A DNA stretch of 34,943 nucleotides from JAVEYA01 sp034003745 (GTDB taxonomy: Bacteria; Bacillota; Peptococcia; DRI-13; PHAD01), in the NCBI GenBank assembly GCA_034003745.1, contig JAVEYA010000018.1:1-34943 (forward strand). Direction: 5' to 3'. The notes beneath the pieces were generated by a model, which was not told the origin of the DNA, did no database searches, and saw nothing but the letters and a program-made list of their open reading frames with translations. Below are positions 1 through 7,180 of the stretch, in pieces. Made by a program: the position numbers and the translations under genes. Position 1 is the stretch's first letter. Each line of letters starts with the position of its first letter.

Positions 1-1232
1 CCCAGGAAAGGCCAGATGCCCCGGAAGATGGTTTCCAGGCTGATGTCTTTGGCAATGCCTTTGATAATATACACGTTCATACCGACAGGCGGCGTAATAT
101 TACCGGCGCCCACCACCAGAACAATGATTACCCCAAACCAGATGGGATCATAGCCCAGGGTTCCGACCACAACAGGATAAAATATCGGAATAGTCAGCAG
201 AATAAGGGCCAGGGCATCAATGAAACACCCTAGGACAATGTAGATAAACAGGACTATTATAACCACGATAAAGGCCGGAAAAGGCAGATCGGAAGCCCAG
301 CTGGCCATGACAAAGGGGATATCGCTGATGGCCATGAAGCGTCCGAAAATCATCGCACCGGCCACCAGCAGCATTATCATCGCCGTCGTGCGGGTCGTAT
401 CGGCCAGACTCTTTCTGATGCCTTCCCAGTTCATCGTCCTGCGTATCAACGTGATGAGCAAAAGACCCGCCGCGCCCACGGAACCTGCTTCAGTGGGAGT
501 AAACCAGCCGGCGAACAGTCCGCCCAAAGACAGGGAAAAGATAAGCAGTACTTCAATTAAGCCGCCCCTCATGGCAGAAATTCTGTCGCCCCAGCCGAAT
601 TTTGGGCCGCGCGGTCCCAGATTTGGGTTGCGCTTAACTAATATATAGATTGTCAGCATATACAGAAGCATCAGCAGAATGCCCGGGATAATTCCGGCAA
701 TAAACAACTTGCCAATGGAAGTTTCGGTGGAAATACCATAGACAATAAAGATAACGCTGGGCGGAATCAAGATGCCCAGGGCCCCTCCCGCCGCCACACT
801 GGCAGAGGACAGGGAATCATCATATTTATACTTTTTCATCTCCGGAATCGCCAGGGCTCCGATGGTGGCAGAGGTAGCGGTCGTGGAGCCGCACACGGCG
901 CCAAATAACGCGCAGGTGGCCTGGGTAGCGATGGCCAAGCCGCCCGGCAGATGTCCAAGAAGCTTATAGGCCAAATCAAACAATCTGGAGCCGATTCCTG
1001 AATAAAAGGCGAAAAAGCCCATCAGGGTAAACATCGGCACCACACTCAAGGAATAGGATTGGAAAATGGTGTAGATTTCTTTGGCCACTACACGGCATGC
1101 GGCTTCCGGTGAAGATAAGACAGCAAAGCCGACGAAGCCCACAATCGCCATTGAATAAGCAATAGGCATTCTTAAAAACAACAGGACAAAAAAAGCGATA
1201 ATACCAATAAGGCCGATGGTTGCTTCACTCAT
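1..1232 (-). CDS. dctM: TRAP transporter large permease DctM (3' end outside window)
   Basis: Reading the minus strand from the ATG at 1232 gives an open frame to the window edge (410 codons). It is a polytopic membrane protein with the hallmarks of the DctM/SiaM large TRAP subunit: a GALGILIPPS stretch followed by an IYG-like segment, and a later GLFAGWFTPTEAGSVGA stretch. The family is usually about 425-430 residues, so only some 15-20 C-terminal residues are missing. It performs Na+-coupled uptake of an organic anion delivered by DctP. Its ATG overlaps the dctQ stop codon in an ATGA, so the two are translationally coupled. The substrate cannot be read from this subunit. Confidence 0.93.
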   Translation of the reverse strand, partial: MSEATIGLIGIIAFFVLLFLRMPIAYSMAIVGFVGFAVLSSPEAACRVVAKEIYTIFQSYSLSVVPMFTLMGFFAFYSGIGSRLFDLAYKLLGHLPGGLAIATQATCALFGAVCGSTTATSATIGALAIPEMKKYKYDDSLSSASVAAGGALGILIPPSVIFIVYGISTETSIGKLFIAGIIPGILLMLLYMLTIYILVKRNPNLGPRGPKFGWGDRISAMRGGLIEVLLIFSLSLGGLFAGWFTPTEAGSVGAAGLLLITLIRRTMNWEGIRKSLADTTRTTAMIMLLVAGAMIFGRFMAISDIPFVMASWASDLPFPAFIVVIIVLFIYIVLGCFIDALALILLTIPIFYPVVVGTLGYDPIWFGVIIVLVVGAGNITPPVGMNVYIIKGIAKDISLETIFRGIWPFL

Positions 1233-1717
1233 TTGCCCCCGCCCCCTTTAACGGCTAATATTGTTTGCGCCAGCACAACCAAACTCAATACCAGCACACC
1301 AAAACCGACGATTAAGACGAAGGGCCAGAAGGGGGTCAGGGTAGTCGCGGATTTTTGCCCGCTTTGCAGGATGCTCATAGCATAGACTCCCACCTGGCAG
1401 GAAGCAAACAAAAGAAAGGCTGCGGAAACGAAGCCTAAAACAATTTTCAAAACATACTGAACTTTGAGGGGGAACTTTTCATAAAAGTATTCCACCGCTA
1501 CGTGCCCCCCTGTAGCCCCACAATTCGCCAGGGCCAAACCGATAACGATTGATGTAAAGAAGCCCACAAATTCCACTACACCGGAGATGGGGGCGCCTAA
1601 AAAGATGCGCATCAACACGTTGCAACAGACAAAGGCCATAATCCCCAGTAAGATGATTCCAGCCAACAGGTCCAATGATTTACTGAAACTGACCAAGTTT
1701 CTGGTTATGCGCTCCAA
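1229..1717 (-). CDS. dctQ: TRAP transporter small permease DctQ
   Basis: A 162-residue protein with four hydrophobic segments, the size and topology of the DctQ small membrane subunit. It partners DctM and helps dock the substrate-loaded DctP. The start is TTG at 1717, preceded at good spacing by GAGGTG (minus strand). Its stop overlaps the dctM start by four bases. It lies between dctP and dctM, the usual TRAP gene order. The C-terminus ends in a glycine run followed by lysine, which is low-complexity but ends normally. Confidence 0.9.
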   Translation of the reverse strand: MERITRNLVSFSKSLDLLAGIILLGIMAFVCCNVLMRIFLGAPISGVVEFVGFFTSIVIGLALANCGATGGHVAVEYFYEKFPLKVQYVLKIVLGFVSAAFLLFASCQVGVYAMSILQSGQKSATTLTPFWPFVLIVGFGVLVLSLVVLAQTILAVKGGGGK

Positions 1718-1752
1718 GCTCTTTCACCTCAATATCAATTATTAGGGAAGAT

Positions 1753-1788
1753 GACGCGCACTCAGAACCGAATTCCTGAATGCGCATC
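1753..1788 (-). promoter_or_regulatory. intercistronic hairpin between dctP and dctQ
   Basis: The 95-base gap between dctP and dctQ holds an imperfect inverted repeat: GCGCA/TGCGC and TCAG/CTGA arms with one mismatch between them, around a 10-base loop. There is no T-run after it on the minus strand. It is therefore more likely an mRNA-stabilising or partial-attenuation structure giving more DctP than DctQ/DctM than a true terminator. That role is inferred from position. Confidence 0.5.
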
Positions 1789-1812
1789 GATTTCTTCTGC
1801 CCACGCATTTGA

Positions 1813-2877
1813 CTATTCGATAGCGTTATATTTTTCGGCGAGTTCCTTGATTCTGTCCAGAGCCTTCAGACCCGGCAGACCTTTGGATTCGAGGTCGGCT
1901 ACATAAGCATTCTGGGTAACTTCGAATTTTGCCATCCACTTTTCAATTTCAGCCGGATCGAGTTCGATTTTCTCCAGCTCTCCTCTTTGCAGCGCACCCT
2001 CCAGGGCGGCGCCGTTAAGTCTGTCATAGAGACCGGATAAAATATCTTCATAAACTTTAGCGTTGACTTCTTTGAATTTCGCCTGCAAGTCCGCCGGCAT
2101 ACCCTCAAACTTATCTTTGTTCATGGTTAAATAAAACAGTGAATTATAGATAAAAGGAGAAACCGTAACATAATCGGTCACTTCTCCCAGCTTCCAGGTA
2201 TCATAAATATCGCAGGGACCGAGGATTCCTTTAACCACGCCGCGAGAAAGGGCTTCATAGGACTCACCCATGGACAGGGCTACAGCCACTCCGCCTAAAG
2301 CGTCGATGCCTTTGGCACTGGCGCCGGTGGTGCGGATTTCCATGCCTTTGATATCAGCCAGGTTTCTGACCGGTTTTTGGGTAGTCAGATAGGCCGGACC
2401 TGTAGTGGCGACCATTAACAGCTGAGTATCCTTGACTTCCGCCGGATTTAATTCATTGATTAAATCCCAGGCAGACCTCGAGCCGGACTTGGCAGTGTGG
2501 AAAACGATACCGGGCAGCTCGATTGTTTCAACAACCGGAAATCTGCCTCTGCTGTATGAGAAAAAGGAAATGCCCATATCGGCAATGCCGTTAACAACGC
2601 CGTCATACATTTCGTTGGCAGTCAGCAATGTTTCACCCGGATAGGACTTGATGATAATTTGACCGTCTGTAGCTTCCTCTACAGCTTTAATCCAGAGCTG
2701 TACGAACTGGGTTTCAATTGGGGAGTTGGCTGCCCAGAAATGAGCCAGTTTAAATTGGAAGACTTCTTTTTTTTCGGCCGGAGCGCCCGGAGCCGGCTGC
2801 TGCTTCGAGCAGCCTGTAACAGATACAAGCATCATAACCATCAGCAGTACAGCAATAATCTTGACATTCCTTTTCAC
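1813..2877 (-). CDS. dctP: TRAP transporter solute-binding lipoprotein DctP
   Basis: A 354-residue DctP-family substrate-binding protein with a lipoprotein signal peptide: positively charged N-terminus, hydrophobic core, and lipobox VTGC with the lipidated Cys at residue 23. A Pro/Ala-rich linker precedes the binding fold (starting near FKLAHFWA). The family arginine that clamps a substrate carboxylate is expected in the mid-region near RTTGASAKG (seen as IRTTG). The start is GTG at 2877, with GGGAGGTT upstream. It is the first gene of dctPQM. The substrate is likely an organic acid, as for most of the family. The nearby hydroxyacid-oxidation cluster makes lactate or glycolate a candidate, but this is inference. 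Confidence 0.92.
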   Translation of the reverse strand: MKRNVKIIAVLLMVMMLVSVTGCSKQQPAPGAPAEKKEVFQFKLAHFWAANSPIETQFVQLWIKAVEEATDGQIIIKSYPGETLLTANEMYDGVVNGIADMGISFFSYSRGRFPVVETIELPGIVFHTAKSGSRSAWDLINELNPAEVKDTQLLMVATTGPAYLTTQKPVRNLADIKGMEIRTTGASAKGIDALGGVAVALSMGESYEALSRGVVKGILGPCDIYDTWKLGEVTDYVTVSPFIYNSLFYLTMNKDKFEGMPADLQAKFKEVNAKVYEDILSGLYDRLNGAALEGALQRGELEKIELDPAEIEKWMAKFEVTQNAYVADLESKGLPGLKALDRIKELAEKYNAIE

Positions 2878-3017
2878 TTGAACAACCTCCCAAACATTTT
2901 TTTAACCTCGGGGAATCCAGATAATTTAGGAACTTCCACCTCCCTGTTGTTGGAAATCTACTACTCTTTCAGTCTGTTGTGTTGGTGCTTGCCTACACGA
3001 AATCTATGTACAATTGT

Positions 3018-3032
3018 TAACAAACTTTGTTA
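3018..3032. repeat. 15-base palindrome in dctP leader
   Basis: TAACAAA-C-TTTGTTA is a perfect 7-base inverted repeat with a one-base centre. It lies downstream of the predicted sigma-54 start site, within the roughly 190-base dctP leader. It could be an operator for a second regulator, or chance in AT-rich DNA. Nothing else in the leader resembles a known riboswitch. Confidence 0.3.
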
Positions 3033-3080
3033 CAACAAGACTTTACTGGAGTTGGAAGGGCCTCCCGCCTACTATAAATT

Positions 3081-3095
3081 GCAAATATCATGCCT
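3081..3095 (-). promoter_or_regulatory. sigma-54 (-24/-12) promoter for dctPQM
   Basis: On the minus strand the sequence reads AGGCAT-N5-TTGC, against the sigma-54 consensus TGGCAC-N5-TTGC. The invariant GG (3094-3093) and GC (3082-3081) are in exact register. It lies upstream of dctP and immediately downstream of a sigma-54 activator gene on the same strand, which makes the call credible. It predicts a start site near 3069 and a leader of about 190 bases. Confidence 0.8.
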
Positions 3096-3106
3096 GAAAA
3101 TAAAAA

Positions 3107-3137
3107 TTTTCTTGATAAATTATTTTTATCAAGAAAA
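3107..3137. promoter_or_regulatory. 31-base perfect palindrome: activator site and/or regulator terminator
   Basis: TTTTCTTGATAAA-N5-TTTATCAAGAAAA has perfect 13-base arms. It sits 12 bases upstream of the -24 box, centred about 53 bases before the predicted dctP start, and 38 bases beyond the regulator stop. As DNA it fits a symmetric enhancer site for a Fis-type HTH dimer. As RNA on the minus strand it forms an AT-rich hairpin followed by TTTTT and could end the regulator transcript. Both roles are possible. Confidence 0.6.
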
Positions 3138-3174
3138 CCATTAAATTTTTCAGAAATATCAGCTGCTCCAGCGA

Positions 3175-4560
3175 TTAAATTTCTATATCATATTTTTTAA
3201 TCTTATCGTATAAAACGCTGCGGTCTATCTCCAGATATTTCGCTGCCAATTTCTTATTGCCTTTGGCCAGCATCAAAGCCTGAAGGATGGCCCGTTTTTC
3301 CGCGGCATTTTTGACGGACTCCAAAGAAACAAAACTATTTTCTGAAGGCAAATCATTTAAATTCATCTTCGAGAAAAAGAAATCAAAATGCTCTAACTTC
3401 AATTCTCCTGTCAAGGCGTTATTGAAGGCCCGCTCAATGGTGTTTTCCAGTTCACGGATATTGCCCGGCCAACTGTATTTCATGAACAGGTTTAAGACAG
3501 CCGAATCAATCCCTGTAATGTTCAAGCCCAGTTCTTTATTCAGTTTCGGAATGAGACCCTCAATAATATGGGGGATATCTTCCATACGCTCCCGCAGAGG
3601 CGGAATCTTAATCTCCACCACATTAATGCGGTAAAACAAATCCTCCCGGAACTTCTTATCTTTGACTAGCTGGTAAATATCCTGATTGGTTGTAAAAACA
3701 AGCCGGGTGTCCACTTCCATCGCTTGCAGACTGCCGATTTTCTGAACCTCTTTTTCCTGGATGACCCGCAAAAGCTTGGATTGCAACCCTAATGATAACG
3801 AATCGATTTCGTCCAATAATAAGGTCCCGCCGTTGGCCAACTCGAACTTACCGATGTTGCCGCCCTTTTTGGCGCCGGTAAACGCGCCGTCCTCATAACC
3901 GAACAATTCAGACTCCAGCAGATTCTCCGGAATAGCAGCGCAATTCAGCCGGACAAACGGCAAGTGATGGCGCGGGCTCAGCTTATGCAGGGCATGGGCA
4001 AATAATTCCTTGCCTGTTCCGCTTTCCCCGCTGACCAATACGGTGGATTTAGTCTGGGCCACTCTGCGGATTAAATCTTTTAACAGATTAATGGTCGGAT
4101 TAATACTGACAATCTGCTCGATGGAATACTTAGCGCCACGCAGCGTTTCCAGCTCTGCCTTGTAATAACTGGCTTCCCGGCTCAGCTCACCAATTTTCTT
4201 ATTCAAGCGGCTCACTTCTTCAATATTGGCAAAAGTCGTCAGACCGATAGCGCCAATAATTTTTCCGTCCTTTTTAATGGGAAGCCGATTGACGATTACT
4301 GTCTGTCCTGTTTTTAAAGTATAAAAGCGTGCAATCTCTTCCTTCCCCGTTTCCGTAACCAGCGCCAAGCGGGAATCGGGCAGAAGTTCCGTAATCTTTT
4401 TTCCGATATTCTCTTCGGCGTTAATATCCATCGACTTTGCGTAGTTTTCATTCATATAGACAACTCTATTGTTTCTATCGATTATGATAATCCCGCCAAT
4501 CCCTTTAAAGGCCTCTTCAAAAAACACTTCCTTTTTATAAGCGGATTTATAATCGGACAA
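3175..4560 (-). CDS. PAS-domain sigma-54-dependent transcriptional activator
   Basis: A 461-residue enhancer-binding protein. Residues about 10-115 form a PAS sensor domain (IIIIDRNNRVVYMN start). A short coiled linker (about 116-145) leads to the AAA+ domain, with Walker A GESGTGKE (178-185), the sigma-54-contacting loop GAFTGA (225-230) and Walker B LLLDEID (247-253). A Fis-type HTH ends the protein. There is no phosphoreceiver domain, so the PAS domain should sense a ligand or redox state directly. The start is TTG at 4560 with AGGGGGAG just upstream; no ATG offers a better fit. It lies directly before the dctPQM sigma-54 promoter on the same strand, so control of that transporter is the natural role. 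The effector is unknown. Confidence 0.92.
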   Translation of the reverse strand: MSDYKSAYKKEVFFEEAFKGIGGIIIIDRNNRVVYMNENYAKSMDINAEENIGKKITELLPDSRLALVTETGKEEIARFYTLKTGQTVIVNRLPIKKDGKIIGAIGLTTFANIEEVSRLNKKIGELSREASYYKAELETLRGAKYSIEQIVSINPTINLLKDLIRRVAQTKSTVLVSGESGTGKELFAHALHKLSPRHHLPFVRLNCAAIPENLLESELFGYEDGAFTGAKKGGNIGKFELANGGTLLLDEIDSLSLGLQSKLLRVIQEKEVQKIGSLQAMEVDTRLVFTTNQDIYQLVKDKKFREDLFYRINVVEIKIPPLRERMEDIPHIIEGLIPKLNKELGLNITGIDSAVLNLFMKYSWPGNIRELENTIERAFNNALTGELKLEHFDFFFSKMNLNDLPSENSFVSLESVKNAAEKRAILQALMLAKGNKKLAAKYLEIDRSVLYDKIKKYDIEI

Positions 4561-4684
4561 AGCAACTCCCCCTAAGAAATTGTCAATTTAATTATATCAT
4601 TGTCTCAATTGTGTGTCTTTGCTATTTATCTATAAGATTCTGCCCTTTTGCCGTAAATGCCGAATGCTTGAATGCGGCTACATA

Positions 4685-4722
4685 AAATAATCGCCACTCC
4701 CTTTAATGAATGGCGACTATTT
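4685..4722 (-). terminator. rho-independent terminator of the GHL10 gene
   Basis: TCGCCA/TGGCGA arms extended by TC/GA around one mismatch, in an AAATA/TATTT frame. On the minus strand the stem is followed by TTATTTTAT. It lies 25 bases past the stop of the secreted GHL10 protein. Confidence 0.7.
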
Positions 4723-4746
4723 CTAATAATATCTCAATGTGTCTGC

Positions 4747-6135
4747 CTAATGCAAAACAACATAATCAGCGCTGGCCCAGCCCGTTTGCCCGTTAGCCAG
4801 CCTGACATTATACCAGCCTGTCTTCGCGTCTAAAACGGTTACTTTCGTCCCCCGGGCAACTTTAGCCAAAACGGCATACTGCAGTCCTCCGCCGTTTCTG
4901 ATATTCAGGATACTGGCCGTAACCGTCCCCTCCCGTTGCGCTGCCTGCGCCGTATCGGCGGAAGCGCCGCTGCTCCGTGAAGCAACTATACCTGCTCCCG
5001 GCGCAGCCGTTTGATTGAAGGCCAGAATTTTAGCGCGGCAATCCACCGTATTGTTCAACAGGCTTTCCATCCCATAATAAAAGCTGCCGCCTACTTCCGG
5101 ATACTTTTGATTGATTTTCAGCTGCGTATCGATCTGATTTGCCACAACATCCCGATAGATGCCTTGGCCTATGTATAATTGAACGTCGGTTCCCCTGACC
5201 TCATTGGCCCACCATTTGACCAAAGTCTCATAATCGGCCGCTTTATGCCCGGTTTCCCAATAAATTTGCGGCACAATAAAGTCGATCCAGCCGTTTTTTA
5301 TCCAGGCCCTGGCGTCCGCGTGGACAGTATAGTAACCCTGGCTGCCGGTGGTCTCGGAGCCGGTCGGATCGGAAGCTTTATTCTTCCAGATGCCCATGGG
5401 GCTGATGCCGAAGGAGACGTTTTTAGCGGAACTCTTTACCGCTGCGCTGACTTTGGAGACCATATCATTAACATTTTGTCTTCTCTTGGCTGCTGTCGGC
5501 CCGTCCTTACTTTCGCCCTGGGGGAGCGGGTAATTGGACGGATAAAAATAGTCGTCCAGGATAATGGCGTCAATATCATAGTCTTTGATAATCTCTTCGA
5601 CAGTGGAGACAATATGGCGCTGTACGCCGGCTGATTCCGGATTGTAGTACAACGCGTTATTGTAACTGAAAACCCAGTCGGGATGCAGCCTGGCCGGATG
5701 CGTGGCGCAAAGGGCGCTTAAATCCGTCCCCGAAGTGGTAACGCGATAAGGATTTAACCAGGCCTGAATAGCTATGCCCCTTTGCCGGGCTTCGGCAATC
5801 ATAAAAGCGAGCGGATCATAAAGGGGGTGCTGGCCCTGGATCCCGGTCAGCACATCAGACCAGGGATTCATTGCGGATTGATATAAGGCGTCGGCCTTCG
5901 GCCTGACCTGGACCACGATGGTATTGACGCCTGCGGCCTTAAGCTTGTCCAATTTATCGATAAATTCAATTTTTTGCGCCATAACATTGTTTTTCGTATT
6001 GGGAAAGTCGATATTGAAAACCGTAGCCATCCATACGGCTTGGACATTCGGCGCGGATTCCGCCGCAGCGACCTGTACGCCTCCCACAGCCGTAAAAAGA
6101 GCTACTATAACCATAACCGCAATAATTCTTCTCAT
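4747..6135 (-). CDS. secreted GHL10-family (DUF187) glycosidase-like protein with SH3 domain
   Basis: Start chosen at ATG 6135, preceded by AGGAGGAG at ideal spacing. A longer frame to 6189 would add 18 residues without a usable ribosome site and would spoil the signal peptide. The 462-residue product starts MRRIIAVMVIVALF, a classic Sec signal ending near VAAAES. The mature N-terminus (QAVWMATVFNIDFP) and the following TIM-barrel-like region with DDYFYP match the glycosyl-hydrolase-like GHL10 family (B. subtilis YngK type). The C-terminal 60 residues form a bacterial SH3 domain (ILNIRNGGG to GWASADYVVL) that probably binds the cell wall. Substrate unproven; peptidoglycan or wall polysaccharide is the usual suggestion. 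Confidence 0.88.
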   Translation of the reverse strand: MRRIIAVMVIVALFTAVGGVQVAAAESAPNVQAVWMATVFNIDFPNTKNNVMAQKIEFIDKLDKLKAAGVNTIVVQVRPKADALYQSAMNPWSDVLTGIQGQHPLYDPLAFMIAEARQRGIAIQAWLNPYRVTTSGTDLSALCATHPARLHPDWVFSYNNALYYNPESAGVQRHIVSTVEEIIKDYDIDAIILDDYFYPSNYPLPQGESKDGPTAAKRRQNVNDMVSKVSAAVKSSAKNVSFGISPMGIWKNKASDPTGSETTGSQGYYTVHADARAWIKNGWIDFIVPQIYWETGHKAADYETLVKWWANEVRGTDVQLYIGQGIYRDVVANQIDTQLKINQKYPEVGGSFYYGMESLLNNTVDCRAKILAFNQTAAPGAGIVASRSSGASADTAQAAQREGTVTASILNIRNGGGLQYAVLAKVARGTKVTVLDAKTGWYNVRLANGQTGWASADYVVLH

Positions 6136-6323
6136 CCGTCTCCTCCTGCATGCTTGGTAAATATGCGCGAATAGTGACACAATACGCAAAAAATTAGCGT
6201 TTTTTGTCTATTCCTGTACATTCTACCACAACCTGAATTCTGCGGCAATTTAAAAAGGCCTGAAATCAAAGCTTAGAGACCCTCTCTTATGACAAAATAC
6301 GTAAGCCTGGACAGGAGATACCC

Positions 6324-6353
6324 TTGATACTTGACTGCGGCTTAGCATATAAT
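6324..6353 (+). promoter_or_regulatory. sigma-A-type promoter for the PAP2 gene
   Basis: TTGATA (6324-6329), 18-base spacer, TATAAT (6348-6353). It is 32 bases upstream of the ATG at 6386, which has its own AGGAG. Confidence 0.65.
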
Positions 6354-6385
6354 GATTAAGACCGCTAAAAACAGGAGAAAACCGC

Positions 6386-7030
6386 ATGCTCAATTTCTTT
6401 GAAAAAATAAAAGAATACCGGCATATGCTGTGGCTTTTGCTCTGGCCGTTGATCCTGTTCCTTTTCTTTTATATAGAAAAAACGGTGGAGGCTAAATACA
6501 TTGTTTACAGTTCATGGGATGATCTGATTCCTTTCGTGGACTGGTTTATCATTCCTTACGGCTCCTGGTATTTTTATTTAATGGCGGGTTTTATTCTGCT
6601 GGGCATTTTCAGCAAAAAAGATTTTCTGCACTTATGTATGCTCGTTTACAGCGGACATATCGTCTGTTATATCTTTTATCTCTTGTTCCCCAACGGTCAG
6701 GACCTGCGCCCGGTCATCTCCGGTACCGGGATGTTTTCCACGCTGATTCAAAATCTTTACGCCGTGGACACACCGACCAATGTCTTTCCCAGCCTGCATG
6801 TCTATGATGCCATCGCCGTATATGTCAGCTCCCGCGAATACTTAAAGAAGCATAAACACTACTTTTTGCTGGGCGCCTCCTTTGCCGTGATGATCTTAGC
6901 CAGCCTCTCCACCATCTTCGTCAAACAGCACTCCATCTTGGATATCTTCGGCGCCATCCCGCTGTTCGTCATCCTCTACTTCTTGGTAGTCAAAGTAAAC
7001 CGCCGCTTCTTTCGAGAGACGGAAGCGTAG
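6386..7030 (+). CDS. PAP2-family membrane phosphatase
   Basis: A 214-residue protein with about six hydrophobic segments. It carries the PAP2 signature pieces: NGQDLRP (motif 1 remnant with RP), FPSLHV (His138, the PSxH motif) and KQHSILDI (His182 and Asp186, the HxxxD motif). The layout resembles the inositol-phosphorylceramide-synthase-like PAP2_3 branch rather than soluble acid phosphatases. It likely cleaves or transfers a lipid phosphate (phosphatidate, PGP or undecaprenyl-PP) at the membrane. AGGAG precedes the ATG. It is a single-gene unit between its own promoter and the shared stem-loop near 7150. Confidence 0.85.
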   Translation: MLNFFEKIKEYRHMLWLLLWPLILFLFFYIEKTVEAKYIVYSSWDDLIPFVDWFIIPYGSWYFYLMAGFILLGIFSKKDFLHLCMLVYSGHIVCYIFYLLFPNGQDLRPVISGTGMFSTLIQNLYAVDTPTNVFPSLHVYDAIAVYVSSREYLKKHKHYFLLGASFAVMILASLSTIFVKQHSILDIFGAIPLFVILYFLVVKVNRRFFRETEA

Positions 7031-7044
7031 CGTGTGATTATGAA

Positions 7045-7118
7045 CCCTTCGCAAGCTCAGGACAAGCTCCGTGAAGAATCATTCTGGTTATGTAGATACT
7101 TCGCTGCACTCAGTATGA
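7045..7118. repeat. degenerate intergenic repeat (GAAGAATC / CATTCT type)
   Basis: The stretch contains CCTTCGCAAGCTCAGG, GTGAAGAATCATTCTGG and GATACTTCGCTGCACTCAG. These are decayed pieces of the common short intergenic element of the form TGTCATTCTGAGCG...GAAGAATC. A related copy is at 33105-33131. Non-coding; function unknown. Confidence 0.4.
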
Positions 7119-7137
7119 TAAAATACCGCATAAAAAT

Positions 7138-7161
7138 ATCCCTCTGCAGTTGCAGAGGGAT
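7138..7161. terminator. bidirectional stem-loop terminator between the PAP2 gene and gltD
   Basis: ATCCCTCTGCA / TGCAGAGGGAT is a perfect 11-base inverted repeat. On the minus strand it is followed by ATTTTTATG (gltD side), on the plus strand by TTTGCG. Confidence 0.85.
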
Positions 7162-7180
7162 TTTGCGTTTATCAACGGGC

